This document shows, piece after piece, positions 15,225 through 29,319 of a stretch of 64,000 nucleotides of DNA (the stretch's first letter is position 1; each line of letters begins with the position of its first letter). The stretch is taken from contig JABRWF010000003.1 in assembly GCA_018343915.1 (NCBI GenBank), forward strand, positions 5,208,001 to 5,272,000. Reading direction: 5' to 3'. This DNA is from Agroathelia rolfsii. Lineage: Eukaryota; Basidiomycota; Agaricomycetes; Amylocorticiales; Amylocorticiaceae. Under the pieces are notes generated by a model. It ran no database searches. It was not told where the DNA came from and saw nothing but the letters and a program-made list of their open reading frames with translations. The position numbers and the translations under genes are program-made.

Positions 15225-16137
15225 GGGCGAGTGCAGGATTGTTTTTAAAAGAAATCGGCGCCGGGATGAGCTTCCCAGTGAGGGAACAAGGCCGCCAAAG
15301 GCCGCTTACCAGACCGTCATCGGCTCACTACCAAATTGGGAATTATCAAAACTCAGCGAAATGTCCCGATGTGCGTGAATGGCTCTGCGCCAATTCAAAC
15401 GCCCCACTGGCGTTTCATCGCCCGGGTCCTATCCGGACCCCGGCCACCGCCTGGTCTCTCTCCGGCGCCATTATACTGGTTTGCAGGCCCCGTCTTCTCT
15501 GGTTCCGAATACCGATGGAGATGTCATCTCGACTCTCTCCCGACGTGCCAATTGGGCCCCTGTCTGTCCTCTGTCGGCCCCTCTGGCCCCCCTCTCGATT
15601 CAAGGTGCAATAGCTTTTTTTTTTTTCTTTCTTTTCTCTGCCATTAATGTTATCCTGTGCATAATGGAAGTCAATGGGTAGATTATCTGAGCCATTGCTA
15701 GGCCGTTGTTATTTTGTGGCGCATACTATTGTTGTCCTCTCTTGTCCATACGCATACAGTCAACTGTCTCTTGGGTGCCACGCTCCATCTTGTGTTCCAG
15801 TGTTTGTTGTATGTGCCTTGCCACCCAGACCACAACTCTCACAAGTTGCCTATGCTGGTCCCCCACATATCCGGTGCCCTGACCCGTTTCCGCCGGTCGT
15901 TACGTGTAAATTAGACTCTAAAATATACACGCGTTCGCTCATGGATGCAATCTCCTTTTTTTTCTTGCCTTTCTCTCTGTTTCCTGTGCCCACGCGCAGC
16001 CGTTCTTTACTTCCTTTATGATTCCTTCCCGCCTTTCCCGTTGTTCTGTGCAAGTGGCATAGCAGCAGCCACAGCCTGGTAGGCAGATACCCTCTCTTGT
16101 CTTGTTTTTAGAAAAGTGTATCGCTTTGTGTCGATAG

Positions 16138-16163
16138 TAACAACAACAACAACAACAACAACA
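16138..16163. repeat. CAA trinucleotide microsatellite
   Basis: About eight uninterrupted CAA units lie in the gene-poor region upstream of the GATA gene. The tract is not inside a recognised gene. Confidence 0.9.
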
Positions 16164-17221
16164 GTAAACTACTGTAGTGAAAGAGAAAGATAAGCTCCGC
16201 GAATCGCGTCAACGGTGTCCCACAAATGTGACATGAACTGAATAGACTGCCGACGGCTGACGTCGAGTCACGAGTCAAGCACACACTGGCTCGGGGCTCA
16301 GTCGGTCGAAGTAAAATAAGGAAATGAAGAAAAAAAACAAGCTATCGACCACGGCTTACGGAGTTTTGCACAGCAGGCACGCACATGCACAAGCCACACT
16401 TGTGGGCATGACAAATGTCATCGGATATATTGCACAGGACTTATACGTAGCCACCTGCTTGCGCCGGGCATCCCATAGGACATGTATGGTCAGCTAAACG
16501 TTCCATATCGTCTTTTACCCTCGGTCGTTGTCCTAATACGGAGCTTTAACTGCGCGATAGCTTGATCAGCTCGCCGCGCACGATAAACGGACACAGGATT
16601 CATGTGAGAAGGCGTCTGGCATGTGCCCAACGGGGTTAACCCGAGCTTAGCCACGCTTAGCCATGGCATGACCGAGCCTTGCGGAGCTGGTTTAACCCTG
16701 CTAAACCCCCTTTCCTTCCTTGCTTCTCGCCCTAGCTTTCTTTCCTCGCGCCCTTTTTTTCCTCTGTTTGCATCATCACGAAGCACCACTCGTCATGGTC
16801 GGTTGTCCCTGACCCAAGAGCAAGGCTTTCATATTTGCTCACGATAATAAAAAAGAATTCATGAACAATTAATTCTAGTGCGCGGAGGTAAGAATGGCAT
16901 TCATGGTAGATAGCGGTATGTCCAAAGAGAGTTGAATACAGTCTTGTATTGTTATGCGTTATTATTCCTAAAGACTGCGAATTCGTCGGCAACAGCCGCA
17001 CAGAGGTGTACCAGACCAGATGACGACACAAGCTGGGACCCGCATGTTTGCTCGAATTTTCTCGGCGCTTACGGCTCCGGCCACTTGACCTCGTTTCATT
17101 ACATTACATTTTTACAACTCCAGGCAGACCTCGATCCAGGAACCGACGCAGCGCACATGTATAGAACGTCTCCATATTCAGTCACCTCTGGAAAGCTTGT
17201 GTATGGCGTGTATCTATTGCA

Positions 17222-17242
17222 TTGAGTTGAGTTGAGTTGAGT
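17222..17242. repeat. TTGAG pentanucleotide repeat
   Basis: Four tandem TTGAG units in non-coding sequence. No other copy was noticed in the window. Confidence 0.85.
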
Positions 17243-17927
17243 CACGCGGTACTCCTGGGCAAGACGGGACGTGCCATATTCCGCGGGTTCTTCTGCCTCT
17301 CGGAGACTGGCAACATGCTATAGCTTTATCGTCCGTTCTCTTGCCTTGTCAAGTATAATCTATCCTCTGGGGGGCTTGGACTTCTCCTCGAATACTGAAT
17401 CCGACCGATAGGCATCAGCAAAAATATATGCACAGTATTAGGAGCTCCTCAGTTACCGTGCCTCGGTTGACTCCTTTCGCATTTTGCGCGTCTCCGCACC
17501 CAAGATAAAAAAAAGAAAAAAGAAAAGAAGATGCCCCACCACCACTTCGGCGCTTCTTCAGGGCTATCATCTGTCTCTGTTGTCTACGCTGTCCATACCT
17601 CTGCCAATTTCGCTGTCCCAATCCTCACGACATATGCCCACTCCATTGCTATTTACATCGTCTCTCTGTCAGAGTCCAAGCAAACCATATTTGCCCTTCA
17701 ATTGACAGGAATGCAAGCGCAATGCATATCATGAAAACGTCTGTCACTCCCGCGCTGCCTCGTTCGTTATCTCGCCGGCGTATGCATATAGATTAGGCAC
17801 AGCACGCACATAGGACATAGCCGACTTGCTACTGTCCACAGACCCCAACTTCTCCGCCAGTATTGACAGCGGCTTTGCTATAACCCAAAACAGCCACATA
17901 TCGTCATCAGTACCAAATATAGATAAG

Positions 17928-17953
17928 AGAAGAAGAAGAAGAAGAAGAAGAAG
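17928..17953. repeat. GAA trinucleotide microsatellite
   Basis: About eight AGA/GAA units, purine on the plus strand, in non-coding sequence. Confidence 0.9.
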
Positions 17954-18175
17954 CAAAAGCGAGAAGCTTGAGTATCCATCCTCTGTTTTGGTTCTCCCAG
18001 ATCTCGAAAAGAAAAGCGCTCAACTGCGCCGACAGCGGCGGCCCGGACCTTGTGACTGGCTGGGCCTACACCATGCCGTAAATGGGGCTTTCTCCGTACC
18101 CGCTGGCACTAATTCAGCAACAATAGCAGCGATAGTAACAGTAATAGTAACAGCGTAACACCAGCGTCAGCGAAA

Positions 18176-18200
18176 CTAACAACAACAACAATAATAATAG
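18176..18200. repeat. CAA/TAA triplet repeat
   Basis: A CAA run passing into TAA units, just after a looser tract rich in GTAACA/GTAATA units at about 18130-18160. It is non-coding. Confidence 0.8.
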
Positions 18201-18351
18201 CCCCTATTCAAAGTGTATTGTAAGGCGCGATGGGTACGGTTGCAATGCGATACTATTGAATCGGCCTCGTGATCATGTTCACGAGCAAGTAAGGTTGTTT
18301 TTACATATACTGCTACCAAGTCTCGTGCAGTATTGCTCTTTCCGCTTCCGC

Positions 18352-18370
18352 TTTTTTTTTTTTTTTTTTT
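18352..18370. repeat. Poly(T) tract
   Basis: Nineteen uninterrupted T residues. This could be a reverse poly(A) scar of a retroposed sequence, but no element body or target-site duplication is visible beside it, so it is listed only as a homopolymer. Confidence 0.9.
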
Positions 18371-20000
18371 CAGGTTAGTCACTACACTCGCTCAGCTTGA
18401 CATACAATTGAATATCTTTTAGCAGAGTCTGTTCTGAATTGGTACAGCTCGCTTCATCCTTTGAAGGATTGCCGCGGATGTCCTTTAATATTCTTTCTTA
18501 CACCAGTAACGTCTTTTCACATGTACTAGGTACGCACACGTCCACGGATGACAGCTATCTCAGGCAGTACTTTTGCGTCCTGAGTCCTTCAAATTCTTCA
18601 TATGCCTCCATCATTATCACCCTCATCATCACATGTGTCGTTCGGCAGTACGTACTCGGCGCAATTAAAAATAAACAAGATTATACACCAATGCACTTGA
18701 TGGCGTGAACTTGAATGCATATCGTCGATTTTATGGAAAATGAAATCAACTCTATTGGATTGGCTAGTCCCCCCATCTTTCGCTAAAATCTGGGTCCATG
18801 TGGGCTCCGCTGTTGTTGGCCCGGGACTCCGTCACCGACCTATCGTCATGTTCTTCCTTGACTCTTGCTGTTACTACTCCTGCCTACGCACTAAATGAAG
18901 TGACACCCATCCTCGCTTTGGCAGATTGTTACGAAGGTGGGTTTGACACAGGGATGATGAAGAGGGGGAAGATGATGATGGATGATGTTGATGTTGATAC
19001 TGATGCTGGCGCTAGGGGGTCTCCCCCTCTCTTGTGAATATGAAGCGGGCCAGTGACGTGGGTCAAGGCTCCTCATCGGGACCCTCTGAGCGAGCGTCGT
19101 ATGCTTGATAAAAAAAAAGGTATTTCCGAATGGCTCGCATATATGGTTTTGGAATGTCATTGGATAGAGTATATTTTATGTTACAATCTCTGGTGTCTTT
19201 GTTTTATTTTACCTACTGAATTACGTTTTATCTCAGAGATACGACACAAATCTCTGCGATCAGCTACGGTGGAACTAACTAATTTCATTCCTAGCGCTCG
19301 TTTCTAGTTACACCTGCACCTGTAAGTACCAAGCCCACGGTACCGCTCATGTTCGGTTTGGAGCCATAGTCCTTAGCTTTAGCCTAAACAAGAAAAGGGT
19401 CCACTGCGCTCATATTAGGTTCAATGCTGACCTATCTTCTTTCAATTACATCCTGTCTCTCGGCGCCTAAGACAATGCAAAACTCCACAAAGTCCCTGTA
19501 AGGACTTGAAGGCACGTAGTAAATCCCAGCGGTGGGGGCGGGGATCGGACACACGCTGCAGCAGGTGACTTGAAGTGATGCCGGGGGGCCACCTGCCATA
19601 ATTGCAAGAAATATTGTCTCCTCCTGCCCTCTAAGTGTGTTTCCATCGGCCATCGCCGGGTGCACTGGTTAAGGTAATAAGATGCCTTTGCCCAGCCACC
19701 GTCATTCGGCGATGCTTACCATTCTCGTTCGTGCGGTCGGCGTCTAGTACAAAATGAAGTATTCTAGCTGGGTGCGCACTGTGAAACATGGCTAATAGCA
19801 ATAGAACCGAAGTGTGCACGGGCAATATGTCTTGAAAACCGATGCCAGCGTAACTAATAGCATCTAACGCCATACAAACGTGGATATTATAGCAAACGTT
19901 AACTCTAGAGTTTCTTGCTGTGCCTTGAATTTTGAAACACGTCTTGGGCTATTCAAGTTGCAGTGTTCATTTGTATTATTAATAAAGGGGCATTCTATGG

Positions 20001-23000
20001 GGCAATAAACGGCAAAGCGGTTGTTCGAGTCTCATCACCAAGTTAATTATGAGCACTACAATATGCATGTGTATTAGACTTATGATCAGTAGTTACATGG
20101 ACGGGCATTTCCCGCCGGCTCCGTAGCCACTCTGGGCGACTTTGAGAGGCGATGACGCTGATGAGATACATTTCGTGATGTGTGGCATCGCAGGTGTGGG
20201 GACTCGACGGCGTTCACGCCCGTTGCGTTTCCGGTGAGTATAGAACTTGGAATGCCTGAGAGGGAGAGGGAGAGGGAAAGTATGCGCACCAAAATCTCGG
20301 TTGCAAGTCACCAGTTCATGTGATGAGCATCTTGGCTTCTTTGCATACATAACCAAAAGTGGGTGAGTAAATGATGGGTTTACTCGGAGTTGCCCTTGCC
20401 CGATGTAACCATCGTGGTAATTGCATCATTAGTGTGGACATGAGGCCTCACAAAAAGTCGACGCCCTATCGATAGGAACTTGAACAAGTCTTTGTGAGTT
20501 CCTAAGGCTATGATGCATTGGATTGGGCTTTTCATCATAGATTGCTAAACAAACTCTAACTGTGCAGCCACTCGTGATGATCGTATTTCACACCCAATTA
20601 CTAGGAGCACAAAGCTGAGGCATCTTCTGAGGCAAGCTGTGGACAACTTGCAGTGCATGTTGACGTGAGCGGTGCATGGCACATAAGTGGATCGGCGACT
20701 ATGCACCACAACTGACTCGCAAGCAGAGCCACCGCGCATCATGCCTCCCCCACACTCAGCAGACCAACAATATGGACTAGTCACACACTTGACAATATCA
20801 ATGTATCGATGAGGCAGTGACCCTCCGGAGCCATAAGACCTTTCTTCCTTTCGGAGGTTGCGAATATCATCATGTGTACAGTGTGAGAGCACAGCAATAA
20901 GTGTTCCTGTCATCCCCATTGATGGCGGTGGCATAGATAACTGGTACATTATTGCGGTGGAAGTCTATTGCCGTAATCTGCGAGTGGGTAAGATCATGAT
21001 ACGAAGTTGGGCTTGTGGTATGTCAGAACGGGACACCCATGGCCGGTGGCACTGCACTTGATCGTAAATCGAAGACTCGGTCGATGATGATATGCGTATG
21101 CCAGCGCCAGTGATGGGTGTCACGGTCTTGTTTGCGCCATCCTTTTTCTTCCGGTGTACTCCAGATCAAAAAACGAGGCAAGCGAGGAAGATGGAGAAAT
21201 AGAAATCGCTGTATTAATATCGCCGGATGGAGATGGAGATGTGTTTCGGTACTGTGGGTATTGGTGCCAGTGGTCCAAATGTCACTCAAATTGAAGTATA
21301 CGTATGATTTCTGGCAGTAAATCTTCATCGAGCGGCGTCTGAGAGTTGAGTTCATGTACATGTAATTCTCTTATTACCCCGAGAAAGTATCACAATGTTT
21401 TAACTACATTGGAGGCCACCCATGCGAACTTTCTGCACTTGGAGTGATTAGATCCGGATTTTTTTCTTTTTTGAGGTGGCCTTGGATCATCGATCATCGG
21501 TTGAATCCATCTTCATAAAAAATGAGCCATTTGTTTACGATGAAATGAAGTACTCAGCGCTCGCTTATTGAGTTTATGCATTCATTGAGATTGAGCATAT
21601 CATGAATCCATGATGTGCCATCACAAATCCGTCAGGTCGGGGCAGTATTCAGTGGAATCACCATGTGCAATTTTCCAGAGCAGTAGCCGTTGTCATTTCT
21701 CGTAATGATTTGAGCGTGTGAAACGATTGGATAAAGCTTTCCTGACGGAGGTCCAGGTCGTCAAACAGAAACAGAGGGCCAAAATTGAGGCGCAAACGAA
21801 TAAAACTGCCTGAGTGCGGAAGGATTTCTGGGCACCAGCCTATCACACACATCGGTAACAGTACCACATTATGTGCATATCGCAGATTTGACGCCACCAA
21901 CAAGGGTTTTCTAAGTTGATCGCTGCGATCAGGGCGCAGGGCTTTGGCAGAGAACAGCATAGTATAATTAGCTATTTTACTACCCTGCCAAGACGGCATC
22001 AAAAACTTGCATCCCATCTTAGGCTTAGGCAAATACCGCCTTCTCCTTATTAGTATCAAATGCTATCGCGAGTTATTATTGTATCCTAGGAGAACTGATG
22101 ATTCAACTTCAAATCGTGTGAGAGTGCCCCCCAATTCTATTCTGAATAGCACCTCCGGATGGAGAAAGTCGATCGAGCTGGTCAGCACTGCGATTGAATG
22201 CTATACAGGTGGTAGCTAGCGTAAAATGTTTGTACAATATATAACCGACATAACCACGTATACCAGCATACAGTACTATTGATAATTACCTAGTTTAGAG
22301 AGATACAAATCATGACTTACTATACTGTCTCTATACCTTACCAGGTTATATTAGAAAGCCAGAATAATATACTGATAGGTCCAATTTATCATCAGTGCCC
22401 AGTAGGACACTAGCCCAAAGGCGTGGTAACGGAGGAATGACAAGTATACAATTGTTTGAAGAGTAAGGACCATACTCGAGATCTGAGCTTGGTCACCCCC
22501 GGACTTCAGGCCTCAGGGTAGCCTTCAAATTATACAACAAAGTAAATAACACCAACACAAAATAACATATTTTTGTTAATGAAATCACGGTTTTACTTCA
22601 AAGTCAATATGATAAATGATATGGTATTTTGATGACAGTACTGAAACATCAATGAACTATAGCAGCCGAATGCACCAGACAACCCCCGTAACTTCCTGAC
22701 CGGCCTGACCAATTGGAAGACGCTTAGGCCTTAAGCCAGTGTACCTTACCGCTTTTAGTTATACCGTACCAAGTACTTGCGAAGCAGAACGGAGTCGAAT
22801 TCGCGATCATGATGTAGATGATGTTGCATCATGTATACGTATACATTCAAAGTCCACATCCATCATGATCACTGGCTACTCCCCTTCTTCCTGCCCTGGG
22901 CAGATGTTATGGTCTACGTGCTTATGCTATTCCTATTAACGGATCTGGTAAATATCATGTGGAGCTTATGTTGACAAAGTGAACCCCACTTCCTTAATTA

Positions 23001-26000
23001 TGGGATACTCAAATCTAGAGACAAGATCACGAACGCCAGCCGAACAATCGATTAATAACAGCACTGTCATTACGGTGTAAAAGGCATCAAACAAGCAAGT
23101 AGGGGTACCGCCGCACTTAAAGCCTACATCAAAGCGTGGTGCCAGTGACTCGGTGGGTGCTATGCGTATGGTATGTTAGTGGATATAGCTTATTGTATTT
23201 TATTTTATCCTTACAAAGAAGAAATGCATTATTGCATTGAAATATAAGACACAGGGTTCCTCATACCTTGTCACAAAGTGGCCATGCATATCTCATCGCT
23301 TGCTTTTTATAATACAACTCTCTTGATGATGCGCGGACCTCATCCTTATCTTGCCTTAAAGCTTGTAATTCAATGGATATATTGGAGCGCCCGGGTGACT
23401 GATGAAAGAATATGTAAACCTCGCTGAATCAACATAGCATTGCACAGTTTTTTTCCTCAGATCATCATACCTGTGGCAATGGTAAGGCCTTATGGAATGT
23501 CTGAAAACAGTATTCGGATACATCATTCACTTACTCCGCCTTCTTGATTCTGATATTGACACCTCCAATAGCCCGGACCTGACATGAATGCCAGCTTGAG
23601 CGAACTTCTCAGACATGCCATTTACAAGAATTACTATAATGAAGACGTCAGCTTGGACTGTCCCGAAAGTAACCAAGATGCTGTAGTAAATCTTATGCCG
23701 TTGGTTTCCAAGCTACATTGAGAGCCCGAGATCAAAGGGACAGTCAAAATGTTCCAATCCAGAGTCATGACAGCCATCGGTTTCTTCATTTGATTAAACT
23801 TTGATAACCCGTTACTCCTGTGGGACATGCAATTCCTGGAAATGTAAGACAGTCCAGCATTTAGTCTCGCTTTTGATAAAAGCTTCATAATCAACAAGTG
23901 ACATCTGAGGGACTTGAAGAAAAACTATAGGATATATAACTATAAAACAAGTTTATTCGAGTCAAATAACTAAGCAAAGCAAGTTTGCTGCGGACAAGCT
24001 GAAGCGGGATGTTGCGGTTGATAATAATGATACTTCACCCTATCAAGACCTTGATATTGTATTATTTGTTGTTTTATTATCAATGTGATAGCATGACTAG
24101 GGAGAGGGTGAGGTCGTGGCTCGTGCAATAAAGGAATTGATAAAAGCTTCTCGGAATCTTGGGGAAACATGCTTGCCCTCGAGGGTGATAGTTGTGAAGA
24201 TGAATAGGTTGTGATTATCACTGTGGGTTGATGAACAAGATGCATTATACGGACCTCCTGCAAGAGGATCACGTCCTATAATTTTTCAAATGGTCGTAAA
24301 TCAAAGTATGATCCGCAATGGAATAAGTGGAATATTGGAGGAACAAGATGCCATGGTGAAAAATACACCTGGTTATTTGCATCGTGAAACACTCACGGCC
24401 TGAACCTAGGAGTATAATCGAAACTAAAGTTATAGTTAGCAAGCCACGAAAAGCCGATTGCTGTGTATTGGACACGGTCATCATCGGTCTGTTCTATTCT
24501 CAACAGGAAGGTCGTCGGGAACATTATCATTACTTTGCTATCTCCATACGGCAAAGCAGCATGTGCTATGGTACAAAAGCAATCAAAGAAGAAATATAAG
24601 TAATCCGGAACCGAATCAACAAGTGAGAGTATTTTCGGATACACCTCCATTTCGAAACAAGTTGAAACATTTCAGGAGAGAGAAATCGAACAAGTTCCGA
24701 GTCTAGGCATATGCTGGATAAAAATTCGTACATCGCATGCATCAGTAGTGCGGCCCAGGCTTCAAGAAAAGAAATTACTGTGCGACTATTTTGAATAAAA
24801 AAACGGGACAAGTAAGAGGGATAAAACAGTGTGGAGTTGCGAAGCATTGATAGATTCCAATGCATTGGACCTATTCGTGATGTTTCGTGTCTCGAACGTG
24901 ATGAACCATCATGACTTTAATCGTACCCCAGCAGGTCAGGTGCTCGATATTGGAGGACTGCATAAGGAAACCAACGGCTCTAACACATTGTCAATCATTC
25001 GTTATAGGAGGAATATCAATCATCTATCCGTCTAGTAAAATATAGTATATTGAGGTTGGAGTAAAGCTATGCGCCAACCATCGGAGGAACTCAAACAATG
25101 ATGATTGAATCCACTTGGATTGATGCATACCTTCCGACTGACCTGGTTAAACATTGAGCCTGACTAAGAGTCATCGGCAAGCTATTTCACGCCTGGGCTG
25201 AGAAATAATGATAGGCTCCCGTAACCTGCAACATCTGGCTGAGGTCGCAATGAGAAAATTTAAGTTGAGCCTGGCAATAGCGACGACAGTAGTAGTCACA
25301 ACGGCTGCAGAATCATTAGCATAATCATATCAGAGCTGGCGTCGCCTCGGGTCTGGTGCTCCAATAGGTGCCTCGACCATTCATATTATGCTCTGAGATT
25401 GATACAATATCGTGGTACGCGCGAGCACTCGTTATGAACACCAGTGTTAGCATTGAAGGCGATCATGAATCGGATCTAAATTCTGTTCCGGTCATGATAA
25501 ATCGCATTGATGGGCAAAGAGTCCGGGCCGTCCCGACACTGCCAGTTTAGTGCATCCATCCTTAGTGGCAAAAGTCCTAAGACAGTGTCGCCTATCCGAT
25601 ACTGTCACCATCCACAAGCTTGTAAATAATGGCCATAGTCATTTCGCCAGTAGCAAGAAGCAACCAGGGAGAAATTTTCCTACTGGCAAAGATCTGACAG
25701 CGCATTAATTTACATGTTTTACTCGGGCCTTAACATGAGGACCCTGGATATTGTGAGCTTCATCACATTGGTGTGCAGACCAACGGAATGAATTGCATCA
25801 AAACATTCGCCGCGGACCCGATTGAGCGCAGCAATTGCGTTAGCCACAGCAGGGCATGAATACATAACTCTAAATTATTACCAGATACGACCCTGGCTAG
25901 AGATTATCATGTGCACACGAGAGCATATATTCGAAACGTTTATTGGGTCAACACTGCCGTATACTAGTGCAAAAAGAAAAGCGAATCAAGTCGCATGAAT

Positions 26001-29000
26001 CCGGTGGTGTTCGGAAGATCATAATAACAATGCAAAGGGTTAATGTAGTGATGTTTGGCTCATCTTGCCAATGTCACTTATGTTCTCAACAGAAGGGAGG
26101 GATAATGTGAAGACTTAAACATACACATGTGATGTATGAGCATGGCGAAAATCAAGTCCGCCGGCGGCATTGGCGTTCGGTCAGGTACGTTATTCCGCAA
26201 AAAAGTCGGAGGCACATAGGCCTTTTCTTGCAGTGTCCGACCGCAGCGTACCAGGGGAACTCCATAGAGGTGTACAAGGTCACATTCCTTCCACTTGCAA
26301 GACTAGCCCTTCATAAGCCAACCGGCGAAAAAAATCCGCCAAGATCTTCAAAAACAAGACGTAATGATAACATGCGAATAATTGCCTAAATGAAGCCTTT
26401 GCGGCTAAAAACTTACGATGGGCGCCTCAGTGAGTCTCTTTCGAGTTGGTCAATGAATGAATGAATAGCATATATGCGTCATTAGGATACGTAATGGAAG
26501 GTGCAACCATAGGGAAAGGGAGCGGTTGGATCGGCCCCCAGGACTCCAGGACCGCGAGGCACAATGACCGCGCAAAGTGCGAGCCCCACAAAGAGCCCTT
26601 GAGAAACTTACACGTCTTTAGAACACCTTCATTTCGGGAAGGGGAAGAGCGCAAAGTAACCCGAGACAGGGAAGAACGACGGTTTTGAGACGGCGTAACT
26701 TTTGGACAACAAGCGGTCACAGCGATGCGTATATTTGTGACGTATACAGCGATCCCTTGCTTGGGGTTTGGTACTATAAAAGCGAGTGCTAGTGGACAGG
26801 GATGGCGACTGCAGCAAGCGAGTAAATTTTCAAAGGAGAATTTGGCTCAAAATGCAACTTGAAGGGCTTCACAATTTTCAGCCGTTGGATGCGTGAGTTC
26901 CGTCAATCACGGAGAAGAAGGCAAGAGGTATACAAAACTGTACAGCGCCACGGCTAGCAGGCCCAATAGGACAATTTGAAGAGCATTTGGACTACAATAC
27001 GAACAGAAAACGATTGGGCTCAGACGAAGAGTGAACTTTTCGAGTGGCAGGTTCGAGTTTGGCAGTTGTAACGCATCGATAGGATGGTCATCCGTGTGAT
27101 AAAAAACGAGGGTGACAGGTTATTGGAGAGAGAACTGCTTCCGTTTCTCCAGACGACTCCGGCCCGGTAAAGAGCCGAACCGAAGCCGGTTGGCTTCTGG
27201 TGCAGTGGTGCCTCCTGTACCTAAGCACGCGTGCATTTGTGTTGCTCGCCATCGCTAATTATCATTTGAGGGATGCTTATCTCCACAGGCCATATATGGA
27301 GAACAAATGTTATAGAATAAAAGTTCCCTCTCAAGAATAATTAACGATACTAGTAGCACTGTATCAGCCATTCGGTTTCAAATTGTATACCGCAGTCTTA
27401 AACATAACAGGTTGAAATTGATGGAAGAAATGTAGCTCCGAGAAAGACTCGATGCTGGTCGTAGACATCGTAGCATATATGACTTACCTATTAGAAAAAG
27501 CCAGCGTAATATTTGGGACATCGGTTATATAAATTTCTTGGTAGAGCCTTTTTCAAATATGTAAACACGGGCACTCCACTCATTTTGTACTTTCAGACTA
27601 CCGGAGACAAAAGGTGAATGGAGTGGACACAAATGGTAGGTATTGGATGGTATGATTGGTACATGCATATATGCATAATTCGATGGTTCGCCACAAGATG
27701 CCAAGTCATCTCTCCTGTATCAAGCACTGGCAGGCACAGTGCAAATTTTCAAAGTAGAAAAGAGGGTACAGATAATAATAGTTACGCCTGGTTTTGCTCA
27801 CAATGCAGGCGGAACTAGCCGCTACTCTAGTCGCAACAATCAAAACACACTGTTTGTGGGTCAACCTGGTGCCCTAAAGAGATCTCGCCCTATCTTTCGG
27901 TAGGCGTATTAAGAGAATACCGTTTGAGACACTTTAGCTCCACTAATGCATACTGGTTGAGGCGAAGTCCGAATGGTTACGGGTACAAATTGTTTGACGA
28001 GTCAGGCGGATATGTTGCTGAATGTAGATCTAACCAGAAGGTACAACGATCGTTGGAGCGGTCACGGACATGACCCCGAATCCAGCTCGTCTCGACTCTG
28101 ATACAAACTCTAAGACAATGTGGCTACATGTAGCTAGGGCCAACCGACGTTGCAAAGTAAAAAGGGGACTAGTGCGGAGACGTAATAAGATGCGTCATGA
28201 GGAACTTTATCATCTAAGACTTCTTTGACTATACATAGATTACTCTGCTAAAGAGCTGGAGTCAAGGATAGGATAACATGGGCCGTGAGATATTATCTCA
28301 GCTTAAACTGCCTTTCAACAGAAGAGAGTTGGTTGATTGATACGTTGATGCATGTATCAAATTTAAATTCCATTTAATAGAGCAGGAGCGGTCGACTTGG
28401 TAAAATAAAGGCCATAAGGTGTGTCATGGAAGAAGAAGTAAGTTTATGACAGTGGGCAATGTATCCTGCATCTTGTCCGCAGCTCAGGCAGAACTGTAAC
28501 ATTGAGGTTGTTAGTGCGTCAGAATTGTACGACAAATCAGCCAATCAATGCAAGAATGAAGATTAAAATAGTCTTGTCAGAGTTTCGGTAACGATTGCGA
28601 GTGCCTCGGGCATGTTAAGCACACTTATTAATGATCACCTGACTGTTAAAGCATTTTTTGTTGCGAGAGGCGGGAAAATATGCCCACGGTCTCCATGTGT
28701 ACCCAATTTTAAAGAAATACATGTAAGATGGATCATTGGTATGATGAAGGTCCGGGCAGGTTCAAGTTAGCCGTCAGCCACTGGCGTACTGCGATCATCG
28801 GTCATCTCCTTCCTTTCCATGCCATCACCGTAGGATAAATGAGCCAAAATACGTGCACAAGTAACGCGGGATCTTTTCTGCCTAGACTACCTATCATGAT
28901 GCGGTCTCAAGCGTGTTTGGTTAAAGTGTCGGTTCAAGTTTGGAGTGTTGTTGGTGACCCAGTGCAGTGATTCAGCCAATTACGAGAGTTGCATAAGAAT

Positions 29001-29319
29001 GCCTAAAAGGATGGTTGGAGTGGATCTACTAAATCAAGTCGCTTGAAGAGGTTCTGTCCCACAGACGTATGTGAATTAGCATGACCATTGGTGGAATACT
29101 TGGTAGAGTGCGCTGGACATTTTGAAACTTGGACGACATAACATATTCAAGTTGACGTTTACTTCCGGCACGGTCGCGCTCTTCTCTATTCCACCAACTT
29201 CAAGTTGCAAGTGCCAGCTGGCACACTAACTTGAACAAAACTCTCAGGTCGCCCGGAATAGGGCCATATCATTGGTGGCACTCCTTCATACATCTTTCAA
29301 TCGAAGCGATTTAAACTCT
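20001..29319. other. Gene-poor region of about 9 kb
   Basis: No gene, RNA gene or mobile-element domain is recognised on either strand. Frames are short (up to about 135 codons) and lack motifs. Simple features: an imperfect GAGAGG tract near 20258-20280, a TATAAAAG box at 26775-26782 with no open frame behind it, and a possible decayed coding piece on the minus strand at about 23520-23900. The last few hundred bases before 29320 should hold the promoter of the rhomboid/CUE gene. Confidence 0.45.

Larger units (their letters stand above)
15040..20000. other. Gene-poor region, upstream of the GATA gene
   Basis: This holds the promoter and 5' leader of the GATA gene. The leader carries a GTT/GTC-type triplet tract (about 15135-15168). 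Further up are T-rich and pyrimidine-rich tracts (15614-15640, 15950-16030) and several microsatellites listed separately. No frame shows a protein family motif. The length and richness in simple sequence fit a long regulatory region, but no specific site can be proved by eye. Confidence 0.45.

Noticed and set aside
18352..18370. Retroposon poly(A) tail
   Set aside because: The T run has no flanking element body or target-site duplication that I can see.
20020..20060. tRNA B-box-like sequence (GTTCGAGTC)
   Set aside because: No A box at the right distance and no cloverleaf pairing; the same applies to a GGTTCGAG site near 27051.
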